From positions 6,267,012-6,331,011 of the forward strand of contig JAJEKV010000046.1 in NCBI GenBank assembly GCA_021234155.1: 64,000 bases of DNA, given 5' to 3'. Below, piece after piece: positions 21,970 through 32,610 of this stretch (position 1 is its first letter; each line of letters starts with the position of its first letter). The notes beneath the pieces were generated by a model that worked only from the letters and a program-made list of their open reading frames with translations, did not search any database and was not told the origin of the DNA. The position numbers were made by a program, and so were the translations under genes. The DNA is from Isoetes taiwanensis (Eukaryota; Streptophyta; Lycopodiopsida; Isoetales; Isoetaceae).

Positions 21970-22302
21970 TGGGGAGGTTTCCGGGGAAAGTTGGGGAGGT
22001 TTCCATGGAAAGTTGGGGAGGTCTCCCAAGGGGTGGAAACCTCCCCTATTTTCTTAGTTGGAAACCTCCCAAGGTCATCCAAGAAAGCTGGGGAGGTTTC
22101 CACGGAAAGGTGGGGAGGTTTCCATGAACCTCCCCTGTTTTCTAACATGGAGAAAGTTGGGGAGGTTTCCAGGGAAAGTTGGGGAGGTTTCCGGGAAAGG
22201 TGGGGAGGTTTCCAGGGAAAGTTGGGGAGGTTTCCATGGAAAGTTGGGGAGGTTTCCATGGAAAGCTGGGGAGGTTTCCATTGGAGCCCAACCCAAATCG
22301 GG
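21970..22302. repeat. GGGGAGGTTTCC minisatellite, ~22-bp period, both orientations
   Basis: About a dozen units of the form TGGGGAGGTTTCC plus an eight- to nine-base GGAAAG spacer run head to tail at 21, 22 or 23-bp intervals (for example 22160, 22182, 22203, 22225, 22247, 22269). Several inverted copies (GGAAACCTCCCC) occur at about 22037, 22060 and 22127. Opposed copies can fold into long hairpins. Open frames here are artefacts of the repeat. Clustered short motifs in both orientations are typical of subterminal transposase-binding regions of CACTA/hAT-type transposons, but no transposase is visible. Confidence 0.85.
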
Positions 22303-22770
22303 CTCCCAAGGACTTGAAACCTCCCCCATTTTCTTTTGTGGAAACCTCCCCAGCTTTCGCCCAAAGCCTGGGGAGGTTTCCAACATTGCTAACCTGGGGA
22401 GGTTTCCACAGAATTCTAAAAATATAGTAATCTTTCTATTTATGACGAGCAGCTATTCATAATGAACCATACGTCCGAATTTAAAGAAAGCTTTTCGTAT
22501 GCCTTTCCTATTTCAGTTCTACATGCACATTCTTGAAGCATCTGGAGCGGCCTTTGGCGATTCAGTTTGTTGGCGGATTTGTACGATTCAAGCAGGGTTT
22601 GTTCTTGCAGGGTTTGTTCTTGTCATGATTTGCTGCAGTAGCTTTTTGGCTACCGATTCTTACAAACTTTGTTCTTGCATGACTCTTAACAGGCATGATT
22701 TTGGCATCTAGTTGGATCGACTCAACGCCATATCGACTCTGGTTGGGCTTGCAATCTTTCTGGAGGCACG
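22303..22770. repeat. Direct duplication with 801-bp offset, right copy
   Basis: Partner of 21502-21969. Differences include a T for A near 22482 and C for T near 22552. Homology stops precisely at GGAGGCACG, after which the left copy enters the minisatellite and the right copy enters unique sequence. This suggests that the minisatellite expanded or inserted at that junction. Confidence 0.9.
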
Positions 22771-23250
22771 ATTTTGGCATCTGCTGTTTGTTCCGGATCC
22801 AACCATTGCAAGTTTCCGGATCTGCTGCTGTTATTTCTGGTTGCCTTGCAATTTTATGACTCTGGTCAGGCAGCTAACTGGCGCTGATTTTAGAAGAAAC
22901 CCGACTCCGATGAGGAAATTTTTCAAAGAAGCAAGGCTAACTTAGAGAAAAAAGCGCAGAACCATCCTGTTGTTCTTCAGTGTGAGAAAAACTTTAGGGT
23001 TTTGAATATCTAACGATGTAGAGATTCCTCGGTGCGGCAAGTGTGTGAAGAAGGTCTAGGAGCAAAAGAAGCTTTGAAGAAGAAATATTTTTTTTTTATG
23101 GGTCCTTCATCCTAGTTTCTTCGTGGGTCAGTTTCTTCGTGTGCGGGGTTCCTGGTGCTGTATAAAAAGTTTTTACAGCAGATGATTTCCCTTTTGCCAG
23201 TTATGTCACAGTCGCAACAACGATTGTTTTGCTGAGAACACTCTAGGTTT
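22771..23250. other. intergenic, no gene recognised
   Basis: No supported gene or repeat. The segment sits between the duplication and a 52-bp tandem repeat. Confidence 0.45.
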
Positions 23251-23370
23251 TGCAGATTTGTGCCTATTTGCCATGTGAGATCAAGCGTATTTTCTTGCTT
23301 TTTGCAGATTTGTGCCTATTTGCCATGTGAGATCAAGCGTATTTTCTTGCTTTTTGCAGATTTGTATGTA
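23251..23370. repeat. 52-bp tandem repeat, 2.3 copies
   Basis: Units starting TGCAGATTTGTGCC at 23251 and 23303, and a partial third at 23355. The first two are nearly identical. Confidence 0.9.
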
Positions 23371-23926
23371 TTTCACTATATCTTCAATTTCACTGCTTTG
23401 TATCAGGTTTATTTTGAATCAAGTTTGTCTTGGTGCAGCCAGTGTTTCATTGTTTTCCATTATTTTGAATCAGGTGTAGATATCACACATGCCGATATAT
23501 AGCAGGAGATTATTTATACAACAGATCTTTGGAGAAGTTGGTTTTGGGAATGGATTCTTGTTGATCTCAAGAAACATTAAGCTTACAAACTGGAGGTTGG
23601 AAATCTGTCAAAATTTGAGAATTTATTCACTTCAAACTACTTGGTATTAGCTTTAAAACTGCTTTTGCAGACTCCAAAATCGGAGTCTGGAAGCACTAGC
23701 AACCTTGGATGCCTTTGTTTTCTGTCCAATTTTTTTTTGTCTCTCCGACTCTAAATTTAACACTCATTCCAGATTCTCGTCTATTCCTTCTTAAATCTAA
23801 ACTACTTACAGTGTTAAGTAGATTATTCTAGTTTATCTTTTGCTACTTTATTTTAGTTTGTAGCATTGGCAGTTTTATTTCAGAAACTTTTATTAAACGC
23901 TGCTTGACAAGGCTTCAGGGTCACAT

Positions 23927-24058
23927 GAACTTGGACTACTACATAGTTTCTTCATCTTCCTACCACACCAATTTATGATCTCTAGAATCTCTGAACTTGG
24001 ACTACAACATAGTTTCTTCATCTTCCTGCCACGCCAATGTATGATCTCTAGAATCTCT
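23927..24058. repeat. 66-bp tandem duplication
   Basis: Copies beginning GAACTTGGACTAC at 23927 and 23993 differ at about five positions. The sequence from here to 25.59 kb shows no gene I can support. Confidence 0.88.
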
Positions 24059-24059
24059 G

Positions 24060-25598
24060 CCATGCGTGTTGGAGCTTAGGTTGTGCAGTATTGCAACGTT
24101 GAAATACATTTAGTGCATGCACAAGGGTTAAAAGCTGACATACTTTACAATATTTTTTGTGTATTTAAGGTCATGTAATGACTGTTGTGGTCTATAATTT
24201 TGCTGCAAGATCTTAATAGTCTCTTTGGCACCAATTTTACTGTGTTCCTAGATTATTTAATGGTCTTTACTTTTGTATAACGACTTCAGCAAAGTACTGG
24301 CATACAGACTGCATTAGCACCTTTTTCCAGATCTACATAGAGTGTTGTGATGATAAACTAGTGAAGAATATGTCTCATTTAGCTGTCAACTGTGGCTTTA
24401 TAATATAGGCTCTGGACCATCTACTCAAAAATGTGCCATAGTTCACCGTGGTAATCTCAGTGAAACCAGTTTTGTTGTCGAGACAGAACTCAAGTACCCA
24501 ACTTCTAAAATCTCAATTACCACATAATGGATTCAGAAAATTTGGCACTGCTAGAAGCATATGCTCGCTATATTAAAAATGAATCCATGTACCTAATCGT
24601 GGCATCATTTTTCCTATGCTAATGTTAATTCGTTCAAGACTTCATGTACCTCAAACCAGATTTCTTTAGCTGTAGCTGGCATTGGCCAAATTTAGAGCAT
24701 GTAATACTTATCATTTTTCCAAATAATCATATGGTCTGATGGTGGGGAGATCATTACTCCTAAATGTTTATGGATATCCACCCTAAACGTGGAGCCATGA
24801 TTTTGTTGTGTCTCAAATTTTCACAAGGTGTATATTTGTTAAAGATGCTACATTAATTTAAACCATAAGAATCTTGAAAGCATGCATTTTTGTTGGCATG
24901 GCTTGCTTAGTAGCTTATGGCAAAGCAACTAAAGAGCTTTAAAGGTATTCTGAAAAGAAGCCCTGGAAATGATCAATGTCGCGTTTGGCATCATGCGATC
25001 TTGCAAATGTGGGATGGTAAATATTGCTTGCACCTTCAAGAAGGAATGGACATTCCAAATATTGTCTGATTGAATTGCATATGGATATAGCATCTTCAAG
25101 CAGTAATTATAATTCAAATGTGTAAGATGGACTTGCAGATCTGCAAGATACTATGAGCAGTCTTTTGAATGTCCATGTCTTTAGGCTATTTCTTAAGCAA
25201 TGCCATTGTTCTTTCCTAAATAGAGTAACCAAGCAGGGCCTAATCCAGGATGGCAACTATCTCCTTGTCTTTATCATTTCCTTGGTCTGTCTATTTGATA
25301 CAAATAAGGAGATTATATTTGAATACAACAAATCATAAGAATGAGAGAGACCATAGAAGTTGATATTATGTTTAACTCTTATTTAATGTGTATGCATGTG
25401 TTTGACAGGCAAATTAATTCAGAGCTATTACAGATTGCAAGTATGTTTATAACGTTTATGGGTCTTGGAAACATACGGGGTTCAAATCCCCACACTCATC
25501 TTCAACTCCCTCATACACGTTACGCTCCAAATCCATGAGATAAATAACAACATCAAAGGAACGAAGGATGAAATAGTCGATGGGAATCACGGCGAACG
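24060..25598. other. intergenic, no gene recognised
   Basis: AT-rich, no domain in any frame. A possible tRNA B-box remnant (GGGGTTCAAATCCCC) sits near 25478-25493 without the rest of a tRNA or SINE. Confidence 0.45.
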
Positions 25599-25716
25599 GA
25601 TGAATCCGTGGATGAAGGAAGAACTCGTAGGGACGATTTACTTGAAGAAAAAGCTTGGATGAATTCGTTGATGAAAGAAGAACTCAAAGAGACGATTTGC
25701 TTCAAGAAATAGCTCA
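25599..25716. repeat. 59-bp tandem duplication
   Basis: Copies starting GATGAATCCGTGGATGA (25599) and GATGAATTCGTTGATGA (25658), about 85% alike. It lies directly left of the second GGGGAGGTTTCC cluster. Confidence 0.8.
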
Positions 25717-25737
25717 CTTTGGAATTTTATAGACATT

Positions 25738-26135
25738 TTGTGGAAAGTTGGGGAGGTTTCCATAAAATATTTAAAAAAATAAAAAATAGTCATTAATGTT
25801 GGCAACCACCGATGGACTGCAGCGCACGAGGACACGGGGGCTAGTCTTGGTCTCCGTGCAAAAGCCTTTTCTTTTTTTCTTTTGTGGAAACCTCCCCTCC
25901 TTTCCATGGAAACCTCCCCTGTTTTCTAACATGGAGAAAGTTGGGGAGGTTTCCAGGGAAAGTTGGAGAGGTTTCCGGGAAAGGTGGGGAGGTTTCCGGG
26001 GAAAGTTGGGGAGGTTTCCATGGAAAGTTGGGGAGGTTTCCATTGGAGCCCAACCCAAATCGGGCGTAGAAAAAACCATCGCTCCCAAGGACTTGAAACC
26101 TCCCCTATTTTCTTAGTTGGAAATCGGGCGTAGAA
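25738..26135. repeat. Second GGGGAGGTTTCC cluster
   Basis: Shares with the 21.5-22.4 kb locus the same motif in both orientations, the same spacers (TTTTCTAACATGGAGAAAGT), the ATTGGAGCCCAACCCAAATC block and the CTCCCAAGGACTTGAAACC block. Clear motif copies are at about 25747, 25883, 25904, 25942, 25986, 26008 and 26030. A 25-bp segment (AAATCGGGCGTAGAAAAAAC plus CATCG) occurs twice, near 26057 and 26121. The two loci descend from the same repeat family. Confidence 0.85.
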
Positions 26136-26149
26136 AAAACCATCGGGGG

Positions 26150-27116
26150 GGAGGGGTCCCGGACAAAGGCCAATAGGGTGCAAATAGGGCTAGGCGGCTT
26201 CTTGCTGCCTCCCAAAATAGCATTGCTACAGTGGTGAGCAATCCCTATGCTGCTTGTTGGAGCTAGACAGAAGATCCATATGCGGCTTTGGCATGACTGG
26301 TTGAAGATTATGCAGTTTTCTCCAAGGTTTGCTTATGCTGCAGATAGAACCAATTTCTTGCAGAACTCAAGAGGTCCTTAAGCTTGGATAGGCTTCGAAG
26401 GCTCTTTCTTGTAAGTTCTACTGGGGAACATAGTTTTCTTTGCAATGCGTAATCTTTTTTAGGTTTTTCGTGCATAGTTTTTTGTAAGCGGGATCGTAGG
26501 TTCTTCCTTCTCTCACACTTTTTCACTTGCAAAGGGTTTCAAATGGTATCTGCAGATTCAAGAGGACATGATATTCTATCTTGCTGGATTTCTTGAGTTC
26601 TTTATGCAGTTGAATTTACAGGAATGGGTTGAGATGATAGCATCCAACTAGAGATAGTCTAATGCATAGATAAATTATGCATCGGGCTTTTGTGGGAGGA
26701 GTTTGGCAGTTGGGCTTGTTCTACGTCTAGCCATGCTTAGGATGACCGTATTTTTCCAACAATGCAACATTTGCATCAAGATCCTTCTTTGGTTGACTTT
26801 GTTTATAGACGGATGTGAAACTTAGAAGGCAGTGAGCAATGGCAGCTCTTTTCGAATAGTGTGGCAGACTCTTCTATAAAAACATGTCTTTTTGTCTCAT
26901 GTATTTTTTTCTATTTGCGAAAGCTTTTGTAAAGGATTAATTTGCATTATCAGTGGAGATATGAAGAAATAACATACACAACAAACCATTCCACAAACTA
27001 ACTACATGCATCTCATTGGCATACTTCCTTGAGTTGTATCTTCATGTGTTCAAGTATCTAGATCGATGGCTAACATCAAGACCTTAGATCTTGATCCAGT
27101 ACCTCGGGAGCCTCTG
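26150..27116. other. intergenic, no gene recognised
   Basis: No supported gene. It ends at the left LTR of the collapsed gypsy element. Confidence 0.45.
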
Positions 27117-27694
27117 TGACGTTCCATATATTTATATGTTATATGTATATATACTATGGCACGTCACCAGGGTATGAGTAGACCCTTATGGGTCATTAGG
27201 GGATAACTTGGGCTAACCTAAAAGGGCTTTTATTAGCTATGCTAAATTGTTAATAAGATAATTAAGCTAATTAGGCTAATTAATGTTATTAATTAGTAAA
27301 TGTCAGCTAATTAGGGAGTGCCACCTGGCCCAAGTCGATTGGCCAGGGGAAACTTGCTAAGATTAGGGGCCAAATTGGGGCCCTACCCCCAATTCTGCCT
27401 CAAATCGATTTGGGGAAGGCTTGGATAAGGAAGGAGCCACTTGCCATTGCACCCAGACCTGAAGAATGGAAGCCTCTCGTGATAATGGCTCTAGCCAAGA
27501 GACCAGTTAGTCTCTAGATAGTTTGTGCTTCAGCTAACCCTTGTCTGGGTAGATGGATGATTAATTTCTCTATTATGTACTGTTAAGATGAGGATGGATA
27601 CTTTGCTTATGATTATGTTCCCTCTTTCTGTTCCTCCTGAAAGCTTCTTAGAAGTAGATATGTCTCTAGCTAGAACCCTTAAGATCCAGTAATT
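27117..27694 (+). repeat. Left LTR (truncated) of a collapsed gypsy element
   Basis: Aligns along its length with 28168-28753 at high identity, including CTATGGCACGTCACCAGGGT versus CTATGACACGCCACCAGGAT, and GATAATGGCTCTAGCC. It breaks off at ...AATT and passes directly into integrase coding sequence, whereas the right copy continues past the same point. The internal deletion therefore removed the 3' part of this LTR together with most of the element. Confidence 0.8.
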
Positions 27695-28144
27695 GGGGAC
27701 ACCAAGGAATTTCAAGTTGGTGAATCCGTATGGCTAAAGATTAAGGTGAAGCAGGCCAAACTCAAAATTGGCAATTGCAAGAAGCTGGCACCTAGATGGG
27801 TGGGACCCTTTGAGATAACTGAAAGGATAGGATTCCAAGCCTACCTGTTGAATCTACCCGCACATTTGAAGATCCATAAAGTCTTTCACGTGAGCCTTCT
27901 CAAGAAGCATACACCCGATTCGGAAGAAATTCTCGATACACCAATACTTCTAGAGATGATAAAAGATCAGTTGGAGATTGTTCATGAGGCTCTCCTTCAT
28001 CGTGCATATAATTGGTTAAGTGGAAACACTTACCAATGGAGGATGCAACATGGGTTCTTAAAGCGGATTTGGACAGGCTTACCCAGACTTTATATGGCAA
28101 TGCCAGGGCCGAACCATTCACGATGCGATCGACTCCAACTCTAA
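27695..28144 (+). pseudogene. Ty3/gypsy integrase C-terminus with remnant chromodomain
   Basis: The frame is open from at least 27695, reading FQVGESVWLKIKVKQAKL, then CKKLAPRWVGPFEITERIG, AYLLNLPAHLKIHKVFHVS and LLKKHTPDSEEI. This is the integrase C-terminal (GPY/F) module of gypsy elements, which binds DNA during insertion, followed by a degraded chromodomain-like tail that normally targets integration. Gag, protease, RT, RNase H and the integrase core are missing. The fragment is a strict remainder between two LTRs. The tail after about 28010 loses family resemblance and is probably frameshifted. Confidence 0.85.
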
Positions 28145-28167
28145 TGGTAAGCACTACATTGTGGATC

Positions 28168-28753
28168 TGACAGGGGTCATATATATACTATGACACGCCA
28201 CCAGGATATAAGTAGACCATTGTGGGTCATTAGAGGATAACTTGGGCTAACCTAAAAGGGCTTTTATTAGCTATGCTAAATTGTTAACAAGATAATTAAG
28301 CTAATTAGGCTAATTAATGTTATTAATTAGTAAATGTCAACTAAATAGGGAGCGCCACCTGGCCCAAATCGATTGGTCAGGAGAAACTTGCTAAGATTAG
28401 GAAGCAAATTGGGGCCCTACCCCCTATTCTGCCCCAAATCGATTTGGGGAGGGCTTGGATAAGGGAGGAGCTACTTGCCACTGCATCCCTGAAGAATGGA
28501 AGCCTCTCGTGATAATGGCTCTAGCCAAGAGACCAGTTAGTCTCTAGATAGTTTGTGTTCAGCTAACCCTGGTATGAGTAGATGGATGGTTAATTTCTCT
28601 ATTATGTACTGTTAGATGAGGATGGATACTTTGCTTATGATTATGTTCCTTCTTTCTGTTCCTCCTGTGTGTTGGGGTTAAAGGTGGGTAGAGACCTGAA
28701 AGCTTTTTAAAAGTAGCTATGTCTCTAGCTAGAACCCTTAAGACCCAATAATT
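28168..28753 (+). repeat. Right LTR of the collapsed gypsy element
   Basis: Partner of 27117-27694, with a few indels, including a ~20-bp insertion near 28667-28697. Homology ends only because the left copy is truncated; the true LTR end lies further right, perhaps within 28754-29150, and could not be fixed. Confidence 0.8.
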
Positions 28754-29200
28754 ATGGCATGTATACAAGAGCCCACCTGGCTGTAGATGTTATGTTGTGA
28801 TTCAACACCAGATAACGGGTATGATAGTGAAACGTTGGGATCTTGCCTAGGTTGGCTACACGATTCCTATAGTGTGCTAGGCTTATAGTCGGTCACTGAA
28901 GAGGGCCGGGTATGGGTCTGACACTCCTTGAGTCGCGGGATGAGTGCCTATATGGATGTCCTGGGCTCGAACGAGCACGGTGAGCTGGCCTTTAGATTTA
29001 GGGGAGTAAGTCGAGTATGGAAACCCAGGGATCCATCATGTCTGGGGAGGGACGCCTCCCTAACCTGCCTCATCGGCCGGGAAGATGTAACCCGGAGTAG
29101 TCTCATAAGGTGATTCTATGAGATTGCGTCTCCAAAGGTTACAACCACGTCATAAAATCTCCTCAGCATTTGAAAAGGTATTAGAAAGAGCATTGTAATG
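28754..29200. other. Probable remainder of the right gypsy LTR
   Basis: Higher-GC sequence that follows the right LTR without a break. It may be the R-U5 part lost from the left copy. No gene is seen. Confidence 0.35.
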
Positions 29201-29219
29201 CATAGTTTGCTCATTGATC

Positions 29220-29945
29220 TGTGCAACAGTAACAATGTGTGGTGTTTGCAAGTTCTAACCCCAAGCTTTTGGAACACTACTTAAATGATCATTTTTTCCA
29301 AAAAGATGTGGGATGCATATGCCTTCGCCAAGTTAAAACTAACCATTATCATGCACATATAAACCACACTTTGCCACAAGGACCACAAGCTTATTTGTTT
29401 ACTTCTTTCTCTTCAAAAAAAAAGTTGTTCCTATGGCATCAATTTGTACAGGGCATGTGACGATTAACTATCAGGTCTGTGACAGGGTCCCACAAGCTAT
29501 AGATGAAACAAATATTTGGGAGCAACTGCAATTGCCACGAGAGGCGAGATTATATGCATGTTCCCCATTACAGGTTATTGAGGATGAAAACCATAAACTT
29601 TTGAGGAGTCCTAGATGATCAGGAATCGTTAGTTGTCATTAGCATTATATTCCATGCTTCCACAACCTCTGAAAGCACCATCTATGCATTATTTGGCATT
29701 ATACGTACTTGATGTTCTAGTGTGTGTCTTCAATTGCTAAGCTATCAGCAGTCACCATGATCTTCTTTGTACAAACATTTTTATGACTGGCTATCTAGTA
29801 TCATCATTAATGCAAAGGTTTTTATCCTGAAAACCTTTCAAGTCAGGGAGTTTTAATCCTAGTAGTCATTGTATGGGTCCCATGACCACCTCGTCTTCGT
29901 GCATGTTAAACATCAATTCAATTCTATTCTATTCTATTCTCCACT
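29220..29945 (+). mobile_element. 5'-truncated LINE tail, same family as the 42.8-45.9 kb LINE
   Basis: The frame 29239-29460 reads LRQVKTNHYHAHINHTLPQG and PQAYLFTSFSSKK, matching EQVKTAHYKQHINPTLERG and PQRYLRSHLPMKK of the minus-strand LINE. Downstream, GGGTCCCATGACC and a (TTCTA)n run at about 29925-29943 match the 3' end of that LINE, which also stops in (TTCTA)n. Stops and frameshifts make it non-functional. It shows that the family uses a pentanucleotide tail rather than poly-A. Confidence 0.75.
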
Positions 29946-29967
29946 TGTCAAAAAAGAGTATGTTTTT

Positions 29968-30360
29968 TATCACGTGTGCAACTTCCGCATTCTCAAGGTA
30001 CACTTATTTTTCTAGAAGAAATGATAAGGTTCTGAGCTATAGAGATTCCTTCAGATTCCTCATTAAATATGACCCTACATTAGAATGGAGTCACATGGGG
30101 TAATATTTCACCCCATGATGATGGACATAGGCCCAAACGTTGCTCTTTCATGCACTGACTTCTTCAGACCTCCTTATTGCCCATGGCCAAAACGTGACCC
30201 TCAATTCTATAGCAATATTATTGCTCAACACTGAAAATCAAGTTGGGTAATTAGAATTTCCCAATGTTCAGTTCTGCTGGGTAGCTTGATGAATTGGATT
30301 TTGGAGTTTTTCCAGATTAAATATAAGATTGAATCAAGTCTTTTTTTTTCTGCAGAATCT
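29968..30360 (+). repeat. Dispersed repeat, copy B
   Basis: Partner of 20729-21110 (see that entry). It begins shortly after a LINE tail, so it could be part of a longer compound repeat. No coding content is evident. Confidence 0.7.
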
Positions 30361-30426
30361 TGAAAGCCTTAAAAATAAAGAACTCCATTGAGCAATTATA
30401 GACTCCTTTGAAGTAGTATTGCAACA

Positions 30427-31508
30427 TAGATTCCTCTAGATTTCCTTATATTTCCCTAGATTCTGAGAAATTCTCTTGATGTTCTCGTAGATTCCCTAAG
30501 ATTCTCTTGAGATTTCTTAAGATTCTACAAAGATTCTCCTAGATTCTCCAAGATTTTATAGAGATTCCCCTAGATTCTATGAAGATTTCTCTAGATTCCC
30601 CAAGATTCTATCAAGATTCTTAAAGATTTTATGAACATTCCCTTAATTCCCTTAGATTCCCAAAGATTCTCTTGATATTCACCTAGATTCCCAAAGATTA
30701 TCCTAAGACTCCTCTAGATCCCCCAAGATTCTATGTAGTTCTACTGAATTCTCCAAGATTTGGTGAAGATTCTTCTAGATTCCTTTAGATTATATGAAGA
30801 TTCTCCTAGATTCCATCATGATTTCACTTGATTCTCAAAGCTTTTAAAAAGATTCCCTTAGATTCTCAAAGATTCCTTAAGATTCTCTAAGATCGTATGA
30901 AGATTCCCTTAGACTTTACATGATTCCATCAAGATTCCTCTATATTCATAAAGATTCTATAAAGATTCCTTTGGATTTCCTTAAACTCTCAAAGATTCTT
31001 TCGTGATTCCTATAGATTCCCCTAGATTCTATGAAGATTTCCCTAGATTCCCCAAGATTCTATCAAGATTCTTCGAGATTCTTAAAGACTTTATGAACAT
31101 TCTCTTACTTCCTTAAGATTCTCTAGATTCCCTAAGATTCTATGTAGATCTCCTAGATTCCTATCGGTTTTAAAAAGATTCTTCTAGATCCCCTTGGCAT
31201 TCCCTTAGATTCCTTAGGATTCTACAAAGATTCCCCTACATTCTTATGATTTTACAAAGATTCTTCAGAATCCCATCAAGATTACCCTAGATACTCAAAG
31301 ATTTTAGGAAGATTCCCTTTGATTCCCAAAGATTCTCTTGAGATTCCCATAGACTCCCTAAGATTCTCTTGATATTCCTTTAGATTCTCTAAGATTCTAT
31401 AAAGATTCCTCTAGATTCTCCAAGATTGCATCAGGATTTCTCTAGATTCTCCAAGTATTTATGAAGATTCCTTTAGATTCCCCAAGATTCCCATGGATTC
31501 CCTTAGAG
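30427..31508. repeat. Degenerate AGATTC-based minisatellite, about 1.1 kb
   Basis: The hexamer AGATTC occurs roughly four times per 60 bp throughout, in combinations such as CCTAGATTCTATGAAGATTC and CCAAGATTC. Units are 12-24 bp and heavily mutated. It is an old expanded simple repeat with marked strand asymmetry (pyrimidine-rich TTCC blocks on the + strand). No open frame of note. Confidence 0.9.
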
Positions 31509-31509
31509 T

Positions 31510-32400
31510 TCAATCACATTGGCTCCAACTACACCAGAACAGTGCCGAATTACCACTCATTGGAAAGCTCTCGACGAGAGGAATTCAATGGCGTGGGTCC
31601 CACCTTCATCCGACCCCTCTACTGCAAGATACGCGCCTTTGAAGGCGATTAAATAGTTAGAAACTCCCTAGAAAGTCCACTCATAAATGTTTTGCCACCT
31701 CATTACCTTTTTATTAATGAGAGTGACACCTCACCACCTTTAAAAAAAAATCAATTTAATATTAAAAAGTTAATGGCTAGGATTTATGCTCACTTTTTTA
31801 TCTAACGGTTAAGATCTGCTACACCAAAGCCACTTTAGGGGACCTTCCTTGCACCTTCCTTACAAAAAATCAAGGGCTAGGATTTATCCTCCCCTTTTGA
31901 TCCAACGGTCCGGGGATGTGGTGCATGCCCCCATGCATGACCCATGCATGCCTCCATGCATGCCCATAAGGAATGGATGGCTCTGATGCTGCCACCTCAT
32001 TGGCCCCACCTTAAACGGACGGCATCCAGGCATGTAAGAAACAGACACATTATATACCAAAGTTTTATGATATAGCTTTATATATACAAGAAACTTATCG
32101 CGGCGGCCCTCTTCCCCAACTCGTCTATACACGCTAAACATGCACAATTTGAATCTACATTTCGTTGTCTTGTATTCAGTGCCCCGCACGATAGAAGGGT
32201 GATGACCATAACGACAGGGCGGATCAAGGTTTCAGGTTCTCAAAGCATTGGACAGGGTGCAAATACAGCTATACCACTTCAATACAATGGTGATTGCTAC
32301 ATATGCACCGCGACCCTTCGCATCTCATCTGTAACCAAATCATTGAGTCGATTATATAACCACGATCCGGCCACAGGGAAGCCCGGATCTCTGCCCTCAA
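31510..32400. other. intergenic with a CATGCATG cluster
   Basis: Between 31925 and 31970 the heptamer ATGCATG occurs several times. Similar RY (CATGCA) motifs serve seed regulators, but here there is no adjacent gene, so the role is unknown. At about 32425-32450 a B-box-like CGGGTTCAAATCCCGCG is present on the minus strand without a full tRNA. Confidence 0.4.
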
Positions 32401-32492
32401 ATCTCTCTGCCGTTGTTTCGGGCCACGAACACGCGGGATTTGAACCCGTGCTACTGCCTTGTGTTCATGTGCCCATACGATACATGGAAGCC

Positions 32493-32550
32493 ATTTCTAG
32501 TCACCATGAAATTTCCGCCACATTTCTAGTCACCATGAAATTTCCGCCAT
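32493..32550. repeat. 29-bp tandem duplication
   Basis: Two nearly identical copies (ATTTCTAGTCACCATGAAAT...) at 32493 and 32522. Confidence 0.9.
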
Positions 32551-32610
32551 GTCACTGTGGTACTATTTGCAATTTACTTGTTCTTTTTAGTATCATCGTT
32601 TCTTTTTTCA

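Noticed and set aside
21970-22302. Resemblance of GGGGAGGTTTCC to animal NF-kB sites
   Set aside because: Plants lack NF-kB, and the motif is part of a minisatellite. Coincidence.
21991-22462. Overlapping open frames of 70-150 codons on both strands around 22 kb
   Set aside because: They are read-throughs of the 22-bp GGGGAGGTTTCC repeat; the same happens at 25.8-26.1 kb. Composition, not coding.
32400-32470. tRNA-like B-box CGGGTTCAAATCCCGCG on the minus strand
   Set aside because: No matching acceptor or anticodon arm; kept only as a remark in the intergenic entry.
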